From Candidatus Avedoeria danica (GTDB lineage Bacteria > Chloroflexota > Anaerolineae > Epilineales > Epilineaceae), in contig JADJCV010000004.1 of the NCBI GenBank assembly GCA_016703025.1, forward strand, positions 1,987,501 through 2,051,500: 64,000 nucleotides of DNA, in the 5' to 3' direction. Positions 1 through 8,425 of this stretch are shown piece after piece. How positions within the stretch are numbered: position 1 is the stretch's first letter; each line of letters opens with the position of its first letter. Position numbers and translations under genes: made by a program. A model generated the notes under the pieces. The model was not told the origin of the DNA. It made no database searches and was given only the letters and a program-made list of their open reading frames with translations.

Positions 1-129
1 GAACTCGTCGCGCGCGTCGATCGCAGCGTCGTCGGCGCTGAACATCGACGTGACGCCATCGGCACGCGTAATGCCGTCGATGGCGCGATCGATTTCGGGG
101 GGAGCGGGCGCTTGGGGATCAGCATCCAA
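1..129 (-). CDS. possible 5' end of a gene leaving the left edge
   Basis: The minus strand is open from a stop near position 137 to the window edge and reads as plausible protein with an acidic, ordinary composition (for example IDRAIDGITRADGV). A TTG at 129-127 lies about 10 bases behind an AAGGA-like Shine-Dalgarno sequence and could be the start. Only 43 codons are visible, so no family can be named. The frame could be a chance opening in GC-rich DNA, and the start is a guess. Confidence 0.2.
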   Translation of the reverse strand, partial: MDADPQAPAPPEIDRAIDGITRADGVTSMFSADDAAIDARDEF

Positions 130-331
130 CGATCAAGCGATCCTTGCCGGCGGTCGGGTGAAGCCGTGATTGTTCCAGAGCGGGTCGGTCGTGTCCAGCG
201 CGCGTCGCGGCCGAGCATGGCGCGCCGTGCGACGACTGCGCAACGCCCGTCCGGTACCCTCCCCGGCGCCCCCCCGATCACCGCGGCCCGTCGCCCCCAA
301 TCGACGGCCGCTCTCGTTCAGGAGAATTCCA

Positions 332-1756
332 ATGGTGTCGATCGGGTCATACGCGTCGTCCTCTCCGCCGAAAACGCGGCGTCGCGGCGCGGCTGGCAGG
401 CGTTGGGCGCTCACGTGTTGGGTCGTGGGCGTGGTGTGGCTGGTCGCCGTCGGCCGGGCCGAGGCGCAGAGCGACCATCCGGCGCCGGACTGGGACCCGC
501 CCTACTGCAGCGAGCAGCCTCGGATCACGGCGGTGTACGACAACGATGTCCCGTTGTACGGCCGAAACGGCCGGACGGTCCTGTTCAGCGGCCGCGACGT
601 CCAGCCGTGCGGCCTGCAGTACGACGGGCACAGCGGCTGGGACTATGCCCGCAGCGGCGGCCGCCAGGCGTGCGGCGGCGGCGAGCGCCCTGCCTTCGCG
701 TCGAGCATCGTGCTGGCAAGCGCGTCCGGCACGGTTCGCCGCTCTCGCTGGTTTGCCGAGCGGCACGACGGCAACGCGGCCGGCTACGGCCTCCACCTCG
801 ACGTGCATGCCGCGGACGGCGGCCACGGCGAGCTGTCCCACCTGTACGGCCATCTGGCGACGGTGTTCGTCGAGGAGGGCGCGGCGGTGGAGAAGGGACA
901 GCCGATCGGGGCCGTCGGCACGACCGGCAACAGCACCGGGCCGCACCTCCACTTCCAGGGGGCCAAGGGCGGGCGCGGCGATGTCAGCGACCAGACGTTC
1001 GACGTCTTCGGCTGGAACGCCCGCTTCGACTCGGGGTACCGCTACCCGGGGGTTCCGCAGCCCCACCGCGGCAACGGCTGGCCGATGCGCGTCTACGTGC
1101 CGAGCGCCGCCGGCCCGCCGTGCCCCGCCTCGTGCGACGAGCGGGTCGTGGAGGAGGACGATCCGGCCGTAAGGCGCGGCTGCGCAGCCGGTGATACGCC
1201 CGCCGACTGCCCGTTCTGGTTCCGCGACCCGCGCGGCCGGGGCGGCGGCCACTTCTGGACCCACCCGAACGGCTCGAGCAAGGACTACTGGATCCGCTAC
1301 CGATGCCCCGGCTGTGCGCCGGGCGCGTACCTGGTCGAGGCGTTCGTGCCGTTCGGCGCCGACATCTCGAACACGCACATCGCCCGCTGGGAGGTCGGCG
1401 ACCGGGTCTCGGTCATGGACCAGCACCAGGAGGGCGATCGGTGGCAGCCGGTCGGCATCTTCGCCTTCGACGGCGAGCCGGTCGTCGAGCTGAACGACCG
1501 CACGGATCGCTACGACTATGTCGCGCCGGCGGACATGCGGATCGGCGCGGATGCGGTGCGGTTTCGCCGGGTCGGCTGCGGCGGGGGCGGGGGCGGCGGC
1601 TTCAGCGGCGGGTCGGGCGACGGTGGGACGTCGACGCCGATGACGACGGCGAGCCCCGCGTCGACGAAGTCCGCCACCCCGAATGTGCCGACCACCCCGA
1701 CCGCTTACGATGCGCGCACGACGACCCCGTCGATCGCCACCGGGGAGCCGCACTGA
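332..1756 (+). CDS. secreted M23 (LytM-type) metallopeptidase
   Basis: Probable zinc endopeptidase that cuts peptidoglycan cross-bridges outside the membrane. The start is ATG 332, preceded by AGGAGA seven bases upstream; an in-frame start at 170 has no such signal. Residues 18-45 form a signal peptide (Arg-rich n-region, hydrophobic VVGVVWLVAV, cleavage near AEA-Q). All M23 zinc ligands are present: HSGWD (H100, D104), HLYGH (H170, H174) and PHLHF (H205, H207). After the peptidase domain come about 150 residues with two Cys pairs, a Gly-run and a Pro/Thr-rich tail, longer than typical LytM proteins. The lipoprotein gene follows 59 bp downstream and may share the transcript. Fold and catalytic site are clear; the substrate bond is not. 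Confidence 0.88.
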   Translation: MVSIGSYASSSPPKTRRRGAAGRRWALTCWVVGVVWLVAVGRAEAQSDHPAPDWDPPYCSEQPRITAVYDNDVPLYGRNGRTVLFSGRDVQPCGLQYDGHSGWDYARSGGRQACGGGERPAFASSIVLASASGTVRRSRWFAERHDGNAAGYGLHLDVHAADGGHGELSHLYGHLATVFVEEGAAVEKGQPIGAVGTTGNSTGPHLHFQGAKGGRGDVSDQTFDVFGWNARFDSGYRYPGVPQPHRGNGWPMRVYVPSAAGPPCPASCDERVVEEDDPAVRRGCAAGDTPADCPFWFRDPRGRGGGHFWTHPNGSSKDYWIRYRCPGCAPGAYLVEAFVPFGADISNTHIARWEVGDRVSVMDQHQEGDRWQPVGIFAFDGEPVVELNDRTDRYDYVAPADMRIGADAVRFRRVGCGGGGGGGFSGGSGDGGTSTPMTTASPASTKSATPNVPTTPTAYDARTTTPSIATGEPH

Positions 1757-1815
1757 TGGGCGGCACCGTCGCAACCCCACAGCCTCGCTGCACCCCACGA
1801 AAGGAACACATCACC

Positions 1816-2544
1816 ATGGTCCGCCAGATCGTCGCCCCGCTGATCGTCGTCGCCGCCGCATCCGTGCTGGCGGCCGCGTGTCAGCCGATGCCGCCGGCGT
1901 TGTCGCTGCGGCCACCGTCCGCCCAAGGTTATCCGCAACCCGGCACGTCGACGCCCCCGCCCGGCTCCACCGCGACGCCGACCGCCGACGCCGACGGCTT
2001 CCTGCCGCCGCCCGACGAGCCGTCCGGCCAGCTGGTGCGCCTCGCCGACAGCCCGTACGCCGACGTGCTCGTCGGGCTCCAGGAAGCGATCGATGGCGGC
2101 GACAGCGCCTGGTTCGGTGCGCGCGCGCCGGACGGCCGCCGGGTGCACGTGTTCGGCGTCGGCCAAATGGACAGCGAAGGCGGCACGAGCGCGAACGGCG
2201 AGGCGATCGGCGCGCTGGCCGACGCGTTCTTCCAGGCCGGCGCGCGGCCGCGCATCCAGGCGTACTTCGAGGGCGTCGGCGAGACGACGGTGTGCCTGTA
2301 CGTGCTGACCCATGCCTGGCAGGGCGCCGTGCCGTACCCCGGCGTCGATGACATCGGCAGCGCCGAGCCCGTCGGTGGGCAGCCGCCGGCGACGGTGCCG
2401 CTCGACGGAGCCGCGCTCCACATCTGCCGCGACCAGCTGGGCGAATGGCTGCTGCGCGATTGGATCCACGGCGGCTACCACGAGACGATCGAACGGTTGG
2501 GCGCATTCGCACCGCCCTGGCCGTTGTACGTCGTTCGGCCGTAA
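1816..2544 (+). CDS. lipoprotein of unknown function
   Basis: 242 residues starting at ATG 1816 behind a GAAAGGAA ribosome site. The N-terminus is a type II signal peptide ending in the lipobox VLAAAC, so Cys19 or a near neighbour should be lipidated. A Pro/Thr-rich spacer of about 40 residues follows, then a compact domain with two Cys (CLYVLTHAW and ALHICRDQ) that I cannot assign to a family. It contains QEAIDGGDSAWFGA and GEAIGALADAFFQAGARPRIQ, which suggest an alpha/beta fold. It lies downstream of the M23 peptidase in the same direction, so a cell-wall-related role is possible but unproven. Confidence 0.75.
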   Translation: MVRQIVAPLIVVAAASVLAAACQPMPPALSLRPPSAQGYPQPGTSTPPPGSTATPTADADGFLPPPDEPSGQLVRLADSPYADVLVGLQEAIDGGDSAWFGARAPDGRRVHVFGVGQMDSEGGTSANGEAIGALADAFFQAGARPRIQAYFEGVGETTVCLYVLTHAWQGAVPYPGVDDIGSAEPVGGQPPATVPLDGAALHICRDQLGEWLLRDWIHGGYHETIERLGAFAPPWPLYVVRP

Positions 2545-2564
2545 GCGCGAGCGGGACGCGGGCG

Positions 2565-2607
2565 TCGCCGCAGGTGCGGCCGGGTCGCCGGGTTGCACCT
2601 GCGGCGA
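2565..2607. terminator. convergent hairpin between lipoprotein gene and tmk
   Basis: A perfect 13-bp inverted repeat (TCGCCGCAGGTGC at 2565-2577 and its complement at 2595-2607) with a 17-base loop lies between the two convergent genes. It has no clear T-run, so it is a candidate bidirectional terminator by position and stem only. Confidence 0.5.
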
Positions 2608-2620
2608 ATGCCAAACCCCG

Positions 2621-2690
2621 TCTTGGCGCCGGCGAAAGCAGGTGCGTGGTGGTTGCACAGCGCCTCCCTCGGCGACGGCCTCAGCCGTTG
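2621..2690 (+). repeat. dispersed 70-bp repeat, copy A (overlaps the tmk stop)
   Basis: Begins TCTTGGCGCC and ends CAGCCGTTG. It aligns over its whole length with 20221-20289 (same orientation) and 51294-51362 (opposite orientation). This copy is the most diverged. Its last ten bases contain the reverse complement of the tmk stop, so the element contributes the final codons of that gene. Confidence 0.8.
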
Positions 2691-3349
2691 ATCACGCTGC
2701 GCACCACCCCCCACGCCGCCTCGACCACGTCGTCCACCGCACGCCCCGCATCGACGATCCGCCATCGGCCCGGCTCCGCCGCCGCCAGCGCCCGGTAGCC
2801 CGCCGCCACCCGCTCGTGGAACACGACGCTCTCGGCGTCCAGCCGCGTGATCGCCCCGCCCTCCGCGTGCCTGCGGCGCAGGCCCTCTTGGACATCAAGA
2901 TCGAACAGGAGCGTGAGGTCAGGCGCGAGGCCGCCGGTCGCGAAGGCGTTCATCGCCCGCAGATCGTCTTTGTCCAAGCCGCGGCCGAAGCCCTGGTAGG
3001 CCAGCGTCGAGTCCGTGTAGCGATCGCACAGCACGACGCATCCGTTCGCCAACGCCGGGCGGATGATCTGCGCCACGAGTTCGGCGCGCGCGGCGCCGAA
3101 CAGGAGCGCTTCGGCTGTCGGCTGAAGGCCGCCCGAATCGCGGTCGAGCAGGACGGCGCGCACGCGTTCTCCGGCGCGCGTGCCGCCCGGCTCGCGCGTC
3201 TCGACGACGGCGCGCCCGCCTTCCCGCAGGCGCTGCGCGACGACACGCATCACCGTGGTCTTGCCGGCACCCTCCGGTCCTTCGAACGTGATGAACCGGC
3301 CTGCTGACCCGCGGTCGCCGCCGCTGTTCGCTTCATCGGCGTCGCTCAT
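2681..3349 (-). CDS. tmk: thymidylate kinase
   Basis: Phosphorylates dTMP to dTDP in the cytoplasm for DNA synthesis. The P-loop FEGPEGAGKTT lies near residues 22-32, REPGGT and the DR(Y) motif CDRYTDSTLAYQG follow in family order, and a LID-like Arg-rich segment (LRRRHAEGG) is present. Its 222 residues are close to the usual 205-215, the excess being a hydrophilic N-terminal extension. ATG 3349 overlaps the stop of the upstream R3H ATPase by four bases (ATGA), so translation is probably coupled. The last residues (ING, stop) are encoded inside a dispersed repeat, so the C-terminus may have been remodelled by it. Confidence 0.95.
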   Translation of the reverse strand: MSDADEANSGGDRGSAGRFITFEGPEGAGKTTVMRVVAQRLREGGRAVVETREPGGTRAGERVRAVLLDRDSGGLQPTAEALLFGAARAELVAQIIRPALANGCVVLCDRYTDSTLAYQGFGRGLDKDDLRAMNAFATGGLAPDLTLLFDLDVQEGLRRRHAEGGAITRLDAESVVFHERVAAGYRALAAAEPGRWRIVDAGRAVDDVVEAAWGVVRSVING

Positions 3350-4992
3350 CCCTCGACGCGCGAGATCCGCACCCGGCGGTGCGGGTCCTTGCCGCGCGAA
3401 AGACTGGCCAGGTTCGCCTCGCGGGCCAGGTCGTGCTGCTGACGGCGGATGAAAGCGTTCGCCGGCGCCAAGTCGATGAACTCCCGCCGGCCGGTGCGGA
3501 TCACGTGAATCGCATCGTACGTCTCGCGCAGGGCGGCCTCGTCCGGGTCGGCGACGGGTTGCAGGCCGTACAGCTCGGCCAGCACCTGTTCGATCTGGCC
3601 GAACGTGTTCGAGCGCAGCACGTACGTCGGAACACCCTGCACCTCGGCGTCGCTGATGACGACGGGCCGCTTGCGGTAGTAGCTCTTCAGCGTGATCAGC
3701 GCATCGGCCTCGGACAGCTCGTCGACGAGCGCCATCGGCACCCCTAGCGTCTTCGCGCTCTGGCGGAGACGGCTCTGGCTCACGCCGTACGCGAAGACGC
3801 GCCGCAGTTGCACGGGGGCCGGATCGGTCGACGGCGCGCCCTGGGCGGTTCGAAGGGCCTCGGCCTCGCGCGCGAGCGGGTCGCGCACGGCGCGGCCCGT
3901 GCGCCCGTCGCGCGTCCAGCCGGCGCCGTCGGGGCTTGGCCGGCCGGAGAGCGCGCCGCGCAGGGCAGCGCGCTGCTCAACCGGTGGCGGCAGCGGCGTG
4001 CCGGCCTCGACGACCGTCTGCCCTTCATCGTCCAGATAGCGCAGCTCGGGCGCCAGCACCCGGCCGCGCAGGAGGGCATCGACGGCCGAGGCGACGTTCG
4101 GGTGGACCGTAACGCGGTGCCAGTCCTGGATCTCGAGCGCGACGTCGAACGTCGGGGGCGCACGGCGCTCGAGGACGCTCTTCTGCGTCCCGCGGCGGCG
4201 CGCCTCCTCGTCGGACAGCGTGACGCTCTCGATGCCGCCGACCAAGTCGGAGAGCGTCGGATTCATGATCAGGTTCTCGAGCGTGTTGCCGTGCGCCGTG
4301 CCGATCAGCTGAACGCCGCGTTCGGCGATCGTGCGCGCCGCCTGCGCCTCGAGCTCGCGGCCGATCTCGTCGATGACGACGGCCTCGGGGTTGTGGTTCT
4401 CGACGGCCTCGATCATCACCTCGTGCTGCAGCGCCGGCTCGGGCACCTGCATCCGCCGCGCCCGCCCGATCGCCGCATGCGGGATGTCCCCGTCGCCCGC
4501 GATCTCGTTCGAGGTGTCGACGATGACGACCCGCTTCTGCTGCGCCAGGATCCGCGCCGCCTCGCGCAACAGCGTCGTCTTGCCGACGCCCGGCCGCCCG
4601 ACGATCAGCACGCTCTGCCCGCTCTCGATCACGTCGCGGACGATCTCGGCCGACCCGGCCACCGCCCGCCCGGCGCGCAGCGTGAGGCCGATCACGTCGC
4701 CGCGGCGGTTGCGGAGCGCCGATATCCGGTGGAGCGTGCGGGCGATGCCTGCGCGGTTGTCGCCGCCGAAATCGCCGATCCGCGCGACGACGTGCGCCAG
4801 ATCGTCCGCGCCGATCTCGTATTCCTCGAACACCTTGAAGCCGGAATGGGACCGGACCTCGGGGTTGCGCCCGAGGTCCATCACGATCTCGACGATGTCG
4901 TCGGCCTCGTTGAACGCCCGCACCGCCTCCCGGAGGCGCGCGGGCAGAAGGTCGATCAGCAGTGCGACCTCGCTAGCGGATTGATCGATCAC
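3346..4992 (-). CDS. R3H-domain AAA ATPase (Ycf45/SpoIIIAA-like)
   Basis: Cytoplasmic P-loop ATPase of the family that includes plastid Ycf45 and resembles SpoIIIAA; the cellular role is unknown, and single-stranded nucleic acid binding is predicted from the R3H domain. GTG 4992 is chosen because GAGGAGGGA stands just upstream and the preceding gene ends in the same GTGA. Residues ~1-120 are the family N-domain, GRPGVGKTT near 129 is Walker A, VVIDEIGRELEAQA is Walker B and GTAHGNT the sensor region. The last 60 residues (RRQQHDLAREANLASLSRG) form the R3H-type helix. The length (548) is normal for the family. It sits between a GNAT-like gene and tmk in one tight operon. Confidence 0.88.
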   Translation of the reverse strand: MIDQSASEVALLIDLLPARLREAVRAFNEADDIVEIVMDLGRNPEVRSHSGFKVFEEYEIGADDLAHVVARIGDFGGDNRAGIARTLHRISALRNRRGDVIGLTLRAGRAVAGSAEIVRDVIESGQSVLIVGRPGVGKTTLLREAARILAQQKRVVIVDTSNEIAGDGDIPHAAIGRARRMQVPEPALQHEVMIEAVENHNPEAVVIDEIGRELEAQAARTIAERGVQLIGTAHGNTLENLIMNPTLSDLVGGIESVTLSDEEARRRGTQKSVLERRAPPTFDVALEIQDWHRVTVHPNVASAVDALLRGRVLAPELRYLDDEGQTVVEAGTPLPPPVEQRAALRGALSGRPSPDGAGWTRDGRTGRAVRDPLAREAEALRTAQGAPSTDPAPVQLRRVFAYGVSQSRLRQSAKTLGVPMALVDELSEADALITLKSYYRKRPVVISDAEVQGVPTYVLRSNTFGQIEQVLAELYGLQPVADPDEAALRETYDAIHVIRTGRREFIDLAPANAFIRRQQHDLAREANLASLSRGKDPHRRVRISRVEG

Positions 4993-6077
4993 GTTCCCTC
5001 CTCGGGAAGCGAATGGGCCCGCTCGCGCGCCCGCGAGGCGCGCGGCTGGGCATGGGTGACTGCACCGGACGATGCCTGCGGCACCGCCCGCTTCGACGCG
5101 CGCCAGCTCGGCGCGATGCGCTGCAGGCCGGTCTGCCGGACGCAGCGCTGCCGCCGGACGACGGGCACGAAGCCCGCGGCCGCTGCCGCCGCGCCGAGCG
5201 CCGGCTCGCGGTCGCCGACAGCCGTCCAGACCGCGCCGCCGGGCCGGAGCCGCCCCGCCTCGCCGAGCGCGAGCGCAAACAGCGCTCCGACATCGACCGC
5301 TTCGGGCGATCCCGCGACGTTCAGCCAGACGGCATCGCGCCCCACGACCATGCGGACCGCGCCGACCAGCCGCCCGCCGCCGTCCGTCACGACGCGCCAC
5401 CGCTCGCGACGGGGCCCCGCCGACGCCGGCATGTCGGCCCACCGCGACCACGCCGACTCGTGTGACCGGGCCGCCTCCGGCTGCCCGGCGACAAGCAGGG
5501 CATGCAGGGCGGGGCGATCGGCCGCGGCGTAGCGACGGACGTTCTCGAGGCGACCGTCGCCAGCGAACGATGTACCCTCCGCAGCGACACGCATCGAACT
5601 CCCGACGGACCCCGCCGCGACGAACGGCGCCGCCATTTGGCACACCGTATCCGCCTCGAAAGGCGCGAACCCGGCCTGCTGCAGCACCTGCCCGGCCAGC
5701 GCATCATCGAGGGTACTGGCCGCGAACAGCCGGGCGACGCCCGCTTGCCCGAGCGCCACGCACGCGTCGCCCAACAGGCGCTGCCACGTGTGCGCCGCAC
5801 CGCTGATCACGTGCAGCCCCGGCGCGATGAACGTGACGTCGGCTTCCGGCGAGCGCCCGCGCCGCCGCGCCTGCAGGAACCCGCTCGGCGCGCCGACGGC
5901 CGGCCTGTCGGAGACCAACGTCCACCGGTCCGCCCCCGGCCAGCGCAGCCAGCCCGCAATCGCCGGCGCCACCCGTGCCCGACGGGTAAGAACCGTCGAT
6001 GCGACATCCAAGGATGTGCCGTGCGCCTGCAGTTGGATGACCCGCCCCACGTCCCTCGGGTTGAACGTCCGTGTCAC
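4989..6077 (-). CDS. probable GNAT-fold acetyltransferase-like protein
   Basis: 362 residues. The C-terminal half resembles a GNAT domain: WRVVTDGGGRLVGAVRM is typical of beta strands 2-4, and the following VGALFALALGEA and AAGFVPVVRR correspond to helix 4 and strand 7. A clear acetyl-CoA loop (Q/RxxGxG/A) is not visible, so activity is uncertain. The start GTG 6077 is chosen because a TATAAT box ends seven bases upstream, which would put transcription initiation on the start codon (leaderless). An upstream in-frame GTG at 6149 would lie beyond that promoter. The stop overlaps the GTG of the R3H ATPase (GTGA). The function in this operon is unknown. Confidence 0.65.
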   Translation of the reverse strand: MTRTFNPRDVGRVIQLQAHGTSLDVASTVLTRRARVAPAIAGWLRWPGADRWTLVSDRPAVGAPSGFLQARRRGRSPEADVTFIAPGLHVISGAAHTWQRLLGDACVALGQAGVARLFAASTLDDALAGQVLQQAGFAPFEADTVCQMAAPFVAAGSVGSSMRVAAEGTSFAGDGRLENVRRYAAADRPALHALLVAGQPEAARSHESAWSRWADMPASAGPRRERWRVVTDGGGRLVGAVRMVVGRDAVWLNVAGSPEAVDVGALFALALGEAGRLRPGGAVWTAVGDREPALGAAAAAAGFVPVVRRQRCVRQTGLQRIAPSWRASKRAVPQASSGAVTHAQPRASRARERAHSLPEEGT

Positions 6078-6083
6078 AGGGCC

Positions 6084-6113
6084 ATTATAGCCCGCGGCGA
6101 CGGCGCGTGTCGG
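6084..6113 (-). promoter_or_regulatory. leaderless promoter for the GNAT-R3H-tmk operon
   Basis: On the minus strand, CCGACA (6113-6108), an 18-base spacer and a perfect TATAAT (6089-6084). The expected start point is 6077, the first base of the GTG codon, so the mRNA would have no leader. Confidence 0.65.
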
Positions 6114-6155
6114 TGTTAGGGGAGCGGGCCCCGGACGGGTCGGCCGCACCGATCG

Positions 6156-6548
6156 CTACTTCGGCACCGGTCGGTACGGCACCTCGATCGTCGGACCCGA
6201 GACCTCGTCGTCCGTCGCGCCCGTGCCGCCGAGCGGGGCGTGTCGCTCGTCCGCGTACGGCCCAGCCAGGTGGTTGAACGCCTTCAACGCCAGCAGCACC
6301 ACGAAGAAGTCATCGACGAGGCCGAACGGGCCGATGATCGCTTCGGGCAGCACGTCGATCGGCGACAGCACGTACAGCGCGGTGAGCACCGGGATCGCTT
6401 TCTGCCACCCGGGCACCCGCCCGTCGCGCAGCAGGCGCCACGCACGGCGGCCTTGATCGGCGAGCTCGGCCAGACGATGCGGCCGCACTTCTGCGCCGCT
6501 GTCCTTGATGCGGCTTGTCGGGTCGCCGCTGTTCGGGTTGGGGTTCAT
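6156..6548 (-). CDS. DUF1232 (YkvA-like) small membrane protein
   Basis: 130 residues beginning at ATG 6548 behind GAGGAG. The core segment VPGWQKAIPVLTALYVLSPIDVLPE, with its Y-x-x-SPIDxxPe signature, followed by FGLVDDFFVVLLALKAF, is diagnostic of DUF1232/YkvA, a short protein with one or two membrane segments and no established biochemical role. The ATG overlaps the stop of the oligopeptide-binding lipoprotein (ATGA), so it is the last gene of the run. A hydrophilic N-terminus and a Pro-containing tail flank the conserved core. Confidence 0.85.
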   Translation of the reverse strand: MNPNPNSGDPTSRIKDSGAEVRPHRLAELADQGRRAWRLLRDGRVPGWQKAIPVLTALYVLSPIDVLPEAIIGPFGLVDDFFVVLLALKAFNHLAGPYADERHAPLGGTGATDDEVSGPTIEVPYRPVPK

Positions 6549-8425
6549 GGTGCGCTCCTCGATCGGGCGGGTCCGGCCTGCGTCGCGGTCGGCGGGACGG
6601 GCGAAGGCGTCGCCGGCGTGGGGGATGGTGTTGCGGCGGCGGTCGAAGTCCCGGCCGGCGGCGAGCCATTCGGCGTCCCGGCCGTGGGCAGAGGGGCATT
6701 CTCGACGGCGGTCGGCGTGGCGGTGGGCGGCAAGTAGGACTCGAGCGGCGGCGGCGGCGAGGCGTCGGCCGGCGGCTCCGTCAGGCTGACGCCGGCAAAC
6801 GCGTCGTAGCCCATCGCACCGGGCAGGTAGCCCTGCACGCGGCTGCCGACGGCCACGATCGGGCGCGCGTTTGCCAGGAAGATCCGCGGCATGTCGGCGG
6901 CGACGAGCGCCGCAGCGCTCTCGTACAGCGTGCGGCGGCGGTCCGTCTGAGCGGTCGTCCGCTGGGCCTCGAGCAGGAGCTTGAACAGGTCGTCGTTCTC
7001 GTAGTGGCCCTCGGTGTTCGTGTTCGCCGGTCCGAAGTGCCAGTACCACATGCTGTCGGGGTCCGAGGTCTGTGCCTCCCAGCCGATCAGCCAGGCGCGG
7101 TACGCCCGGTCGCGGTTGTCGAGGAGTCGGCGGGCGCTGATCGGGTTCACGCTCGCGTCGATCCCGATGGCCTTCAGCATCTCGACGATCGCCCCGGCCG
7201 TGCCGAGCGGATCCGGCAGGTAGGGCCGTGGCTGGTCCGGTACCCAGATCCGCAGCGGAAAGCCCTCGGCCAAATCGGCCTCCGCCAGCAGCGCCTTGGC
7301 GCGCTCGACGTCCGGCGCCGGCGGCCGGAGGTTGTCGTCATGCCCGAGGAATCCGGGCGGGAGGAGCTGGTTGCTCGGTATCGCCTGGCTGCCGAAGTGG
7401 GCGCTCGCCAGCGCGGTGCGGTCGACGGTCAGGTGGATCGCCTCGCGCACGCGCTTGTCGGACAGCGGGCTGGCCGACGTGTCGAGCATCAGCCACGCGT
7501 TCGAGCGCGAAGGGCGCGGCACGATGCGCAGGCTTGGCGCCGCCAGCGTGCCCGTGGTGGCCATCGTCGGCGTGAAGCCGGCGCCCGCGACGACGCCCGC
7601 GGCGACGGCCTCGGCGCGCCGACCCGCATCCGGGATCGCAGCGAAGACGACGTTCGGCGTCTTGGGCGCGGCGCCCCAGTAGCGGGCGTTCGCCTCGAGC
7701 CGAACAACACCGCTGGCCTTGTCCCACGATGCCACGTGATACGGCCCGCTGCCGACCGGCAGGTGTGCGCCATCCGCGCCGTACGCCTCGACCGCCGCCG
7801 TGACCGCACGCGGGCTGGCGATGCCGAAAGCCGGATTCGCCAAGTGCTGAACGAACGGCGCGAACGGCTGGCGCAGCGTGATCCGCAACGTGAGCGCGTC
7901 CAGCGCTTCGACCTTCTCGACGATGCCCTTGTCGTCATGCGTCCCGAACAGGGAGAGCCACTGCAGGAAGCGGCCCTTGTGCTGTGGGTGCTCCGGCAGC
8001 AGCCAGCGCTCGAAGTTCCACTTGACGGCCGGGGCGTCCAGCGCCGTTCCGTCCTGGAACAGCACGCCCTTGCGCAACGTGAACGTGTACGTCTTGCCGC
8101 TGACGTCCGCGTCCCAGTTCTCGGCCAGATCGCCCACGATCTCGAGGCTGTCGGCGTTGTAGCGAAACAGGCCGTCATTCACTTGGTTGGCCACCTGGAG
8201 CGCGGCCAGGTCCGTGCCGGCCCGCGCCGCATCGAGCGTCGTCGGTGCGGACTCGAGCGCCCAGACCAGCGCCCGCGGGTCCGCCGTGGCGGCCGGCGCG
8301 GGCGGAGGCGGACCGAGCGGCGTCGGCTGGCCGGTGCAGGCGGCGAGGGCCGCGGCGCCGGCCAAGCCGATGCCGACGGCGATGCACCGCATGCCATGTA
8401 CGAACCGATCCGCCCTGACCCTCAC
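6545..8425 (-). CDS. OppA/DppA-type solute-binding lipoprotein (orphan)
   Basis: Family 5 extracellular solute-binding protein, expected to bind peptides or similar substrates outside the membrane. GTG 8425 overlaps the stop of the preceding VWA gene (GTGA); ATG 8392 is the alternative. The signal peptide ends in the lipobox ALAAC. Family landmarks include YTFTLRKGVLFQDGT, VGSGPYHVASW, LTVDRTAL and ADMPRIFL. After the binding domain there are about 80 Pro/Thr/Ala-rich residues, which is unusual for this family. No permease or ATPase gene of an importer lies nearby. It is embedded in a run of large VWA proteins, so it could be a sensor or surface partner rather than half of a transporter. Confidence 0.88.
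   Translation of the reverse strand: MRVRADRFVHGMRCIAVGIGLAGAAALAACTGQPTPLGPPPPAPAATADPRALVWALESAPTTLDAARAGTDLAALQVANQVNDGLFRYNADSLEIVGDLAENWDADVSGKTYTFTLRKGVLFQDGTALDAPAVKWNFERWLLPEHPQHKGRFLQWLSLFGTHDDKGIVEKVEALDALTLRITLRQPFAPFVQHLANPAFGIASPRAVTAAVEAYGADGAHLPVGSGPYHVASWDKASGVVRLEANARYWGAAPKTPNVVFAAIPDAGRRAEAVAAGVVAGAGFTPTMATTGTLAAPSLRIVPRPSRSNAWLMLDTSASPLSDKRVREAIHLTVDRTALASAHFGSQAIPSNQLLPPGFLGHDDNLRPPAPDVERAKALLAEADLAEGFPLRIWVPDQPRPYLPDPLGTAGAIVEMLKAIGIDASVNPISARRLLDNRDRAYRAWLIGWEAQTSDPDSMWYWHFGPANTNTEGHYENDDLFKLLLEAQRTTAQTDRRRTLYESAAALVAADMPRIFLANARPIVAVGSRVQGYLPGAMGYDAFAGVSLTEPPADASPPPPLESYLPPTATPTAVENAPLPTAGTPNGSPPAGTSTAAATPSPTPATPSPVPPTATQAGPARSRSAP

Noticed and set aside
4993..5643. 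N-terminal extension of the R3H ATPase
   Set aside because: The region is the coding strand of the GNAT-like gene in another frame; the ATPase has a GAGGAGGGA-preceded GTG at 4992 and its family N-terminus begins there.
6545..8425. Complete peptide ABC importer
   Set aside because: No permease or importer ATPase adjoins; the ABC genes at 28-31 kb are of the exporter type.
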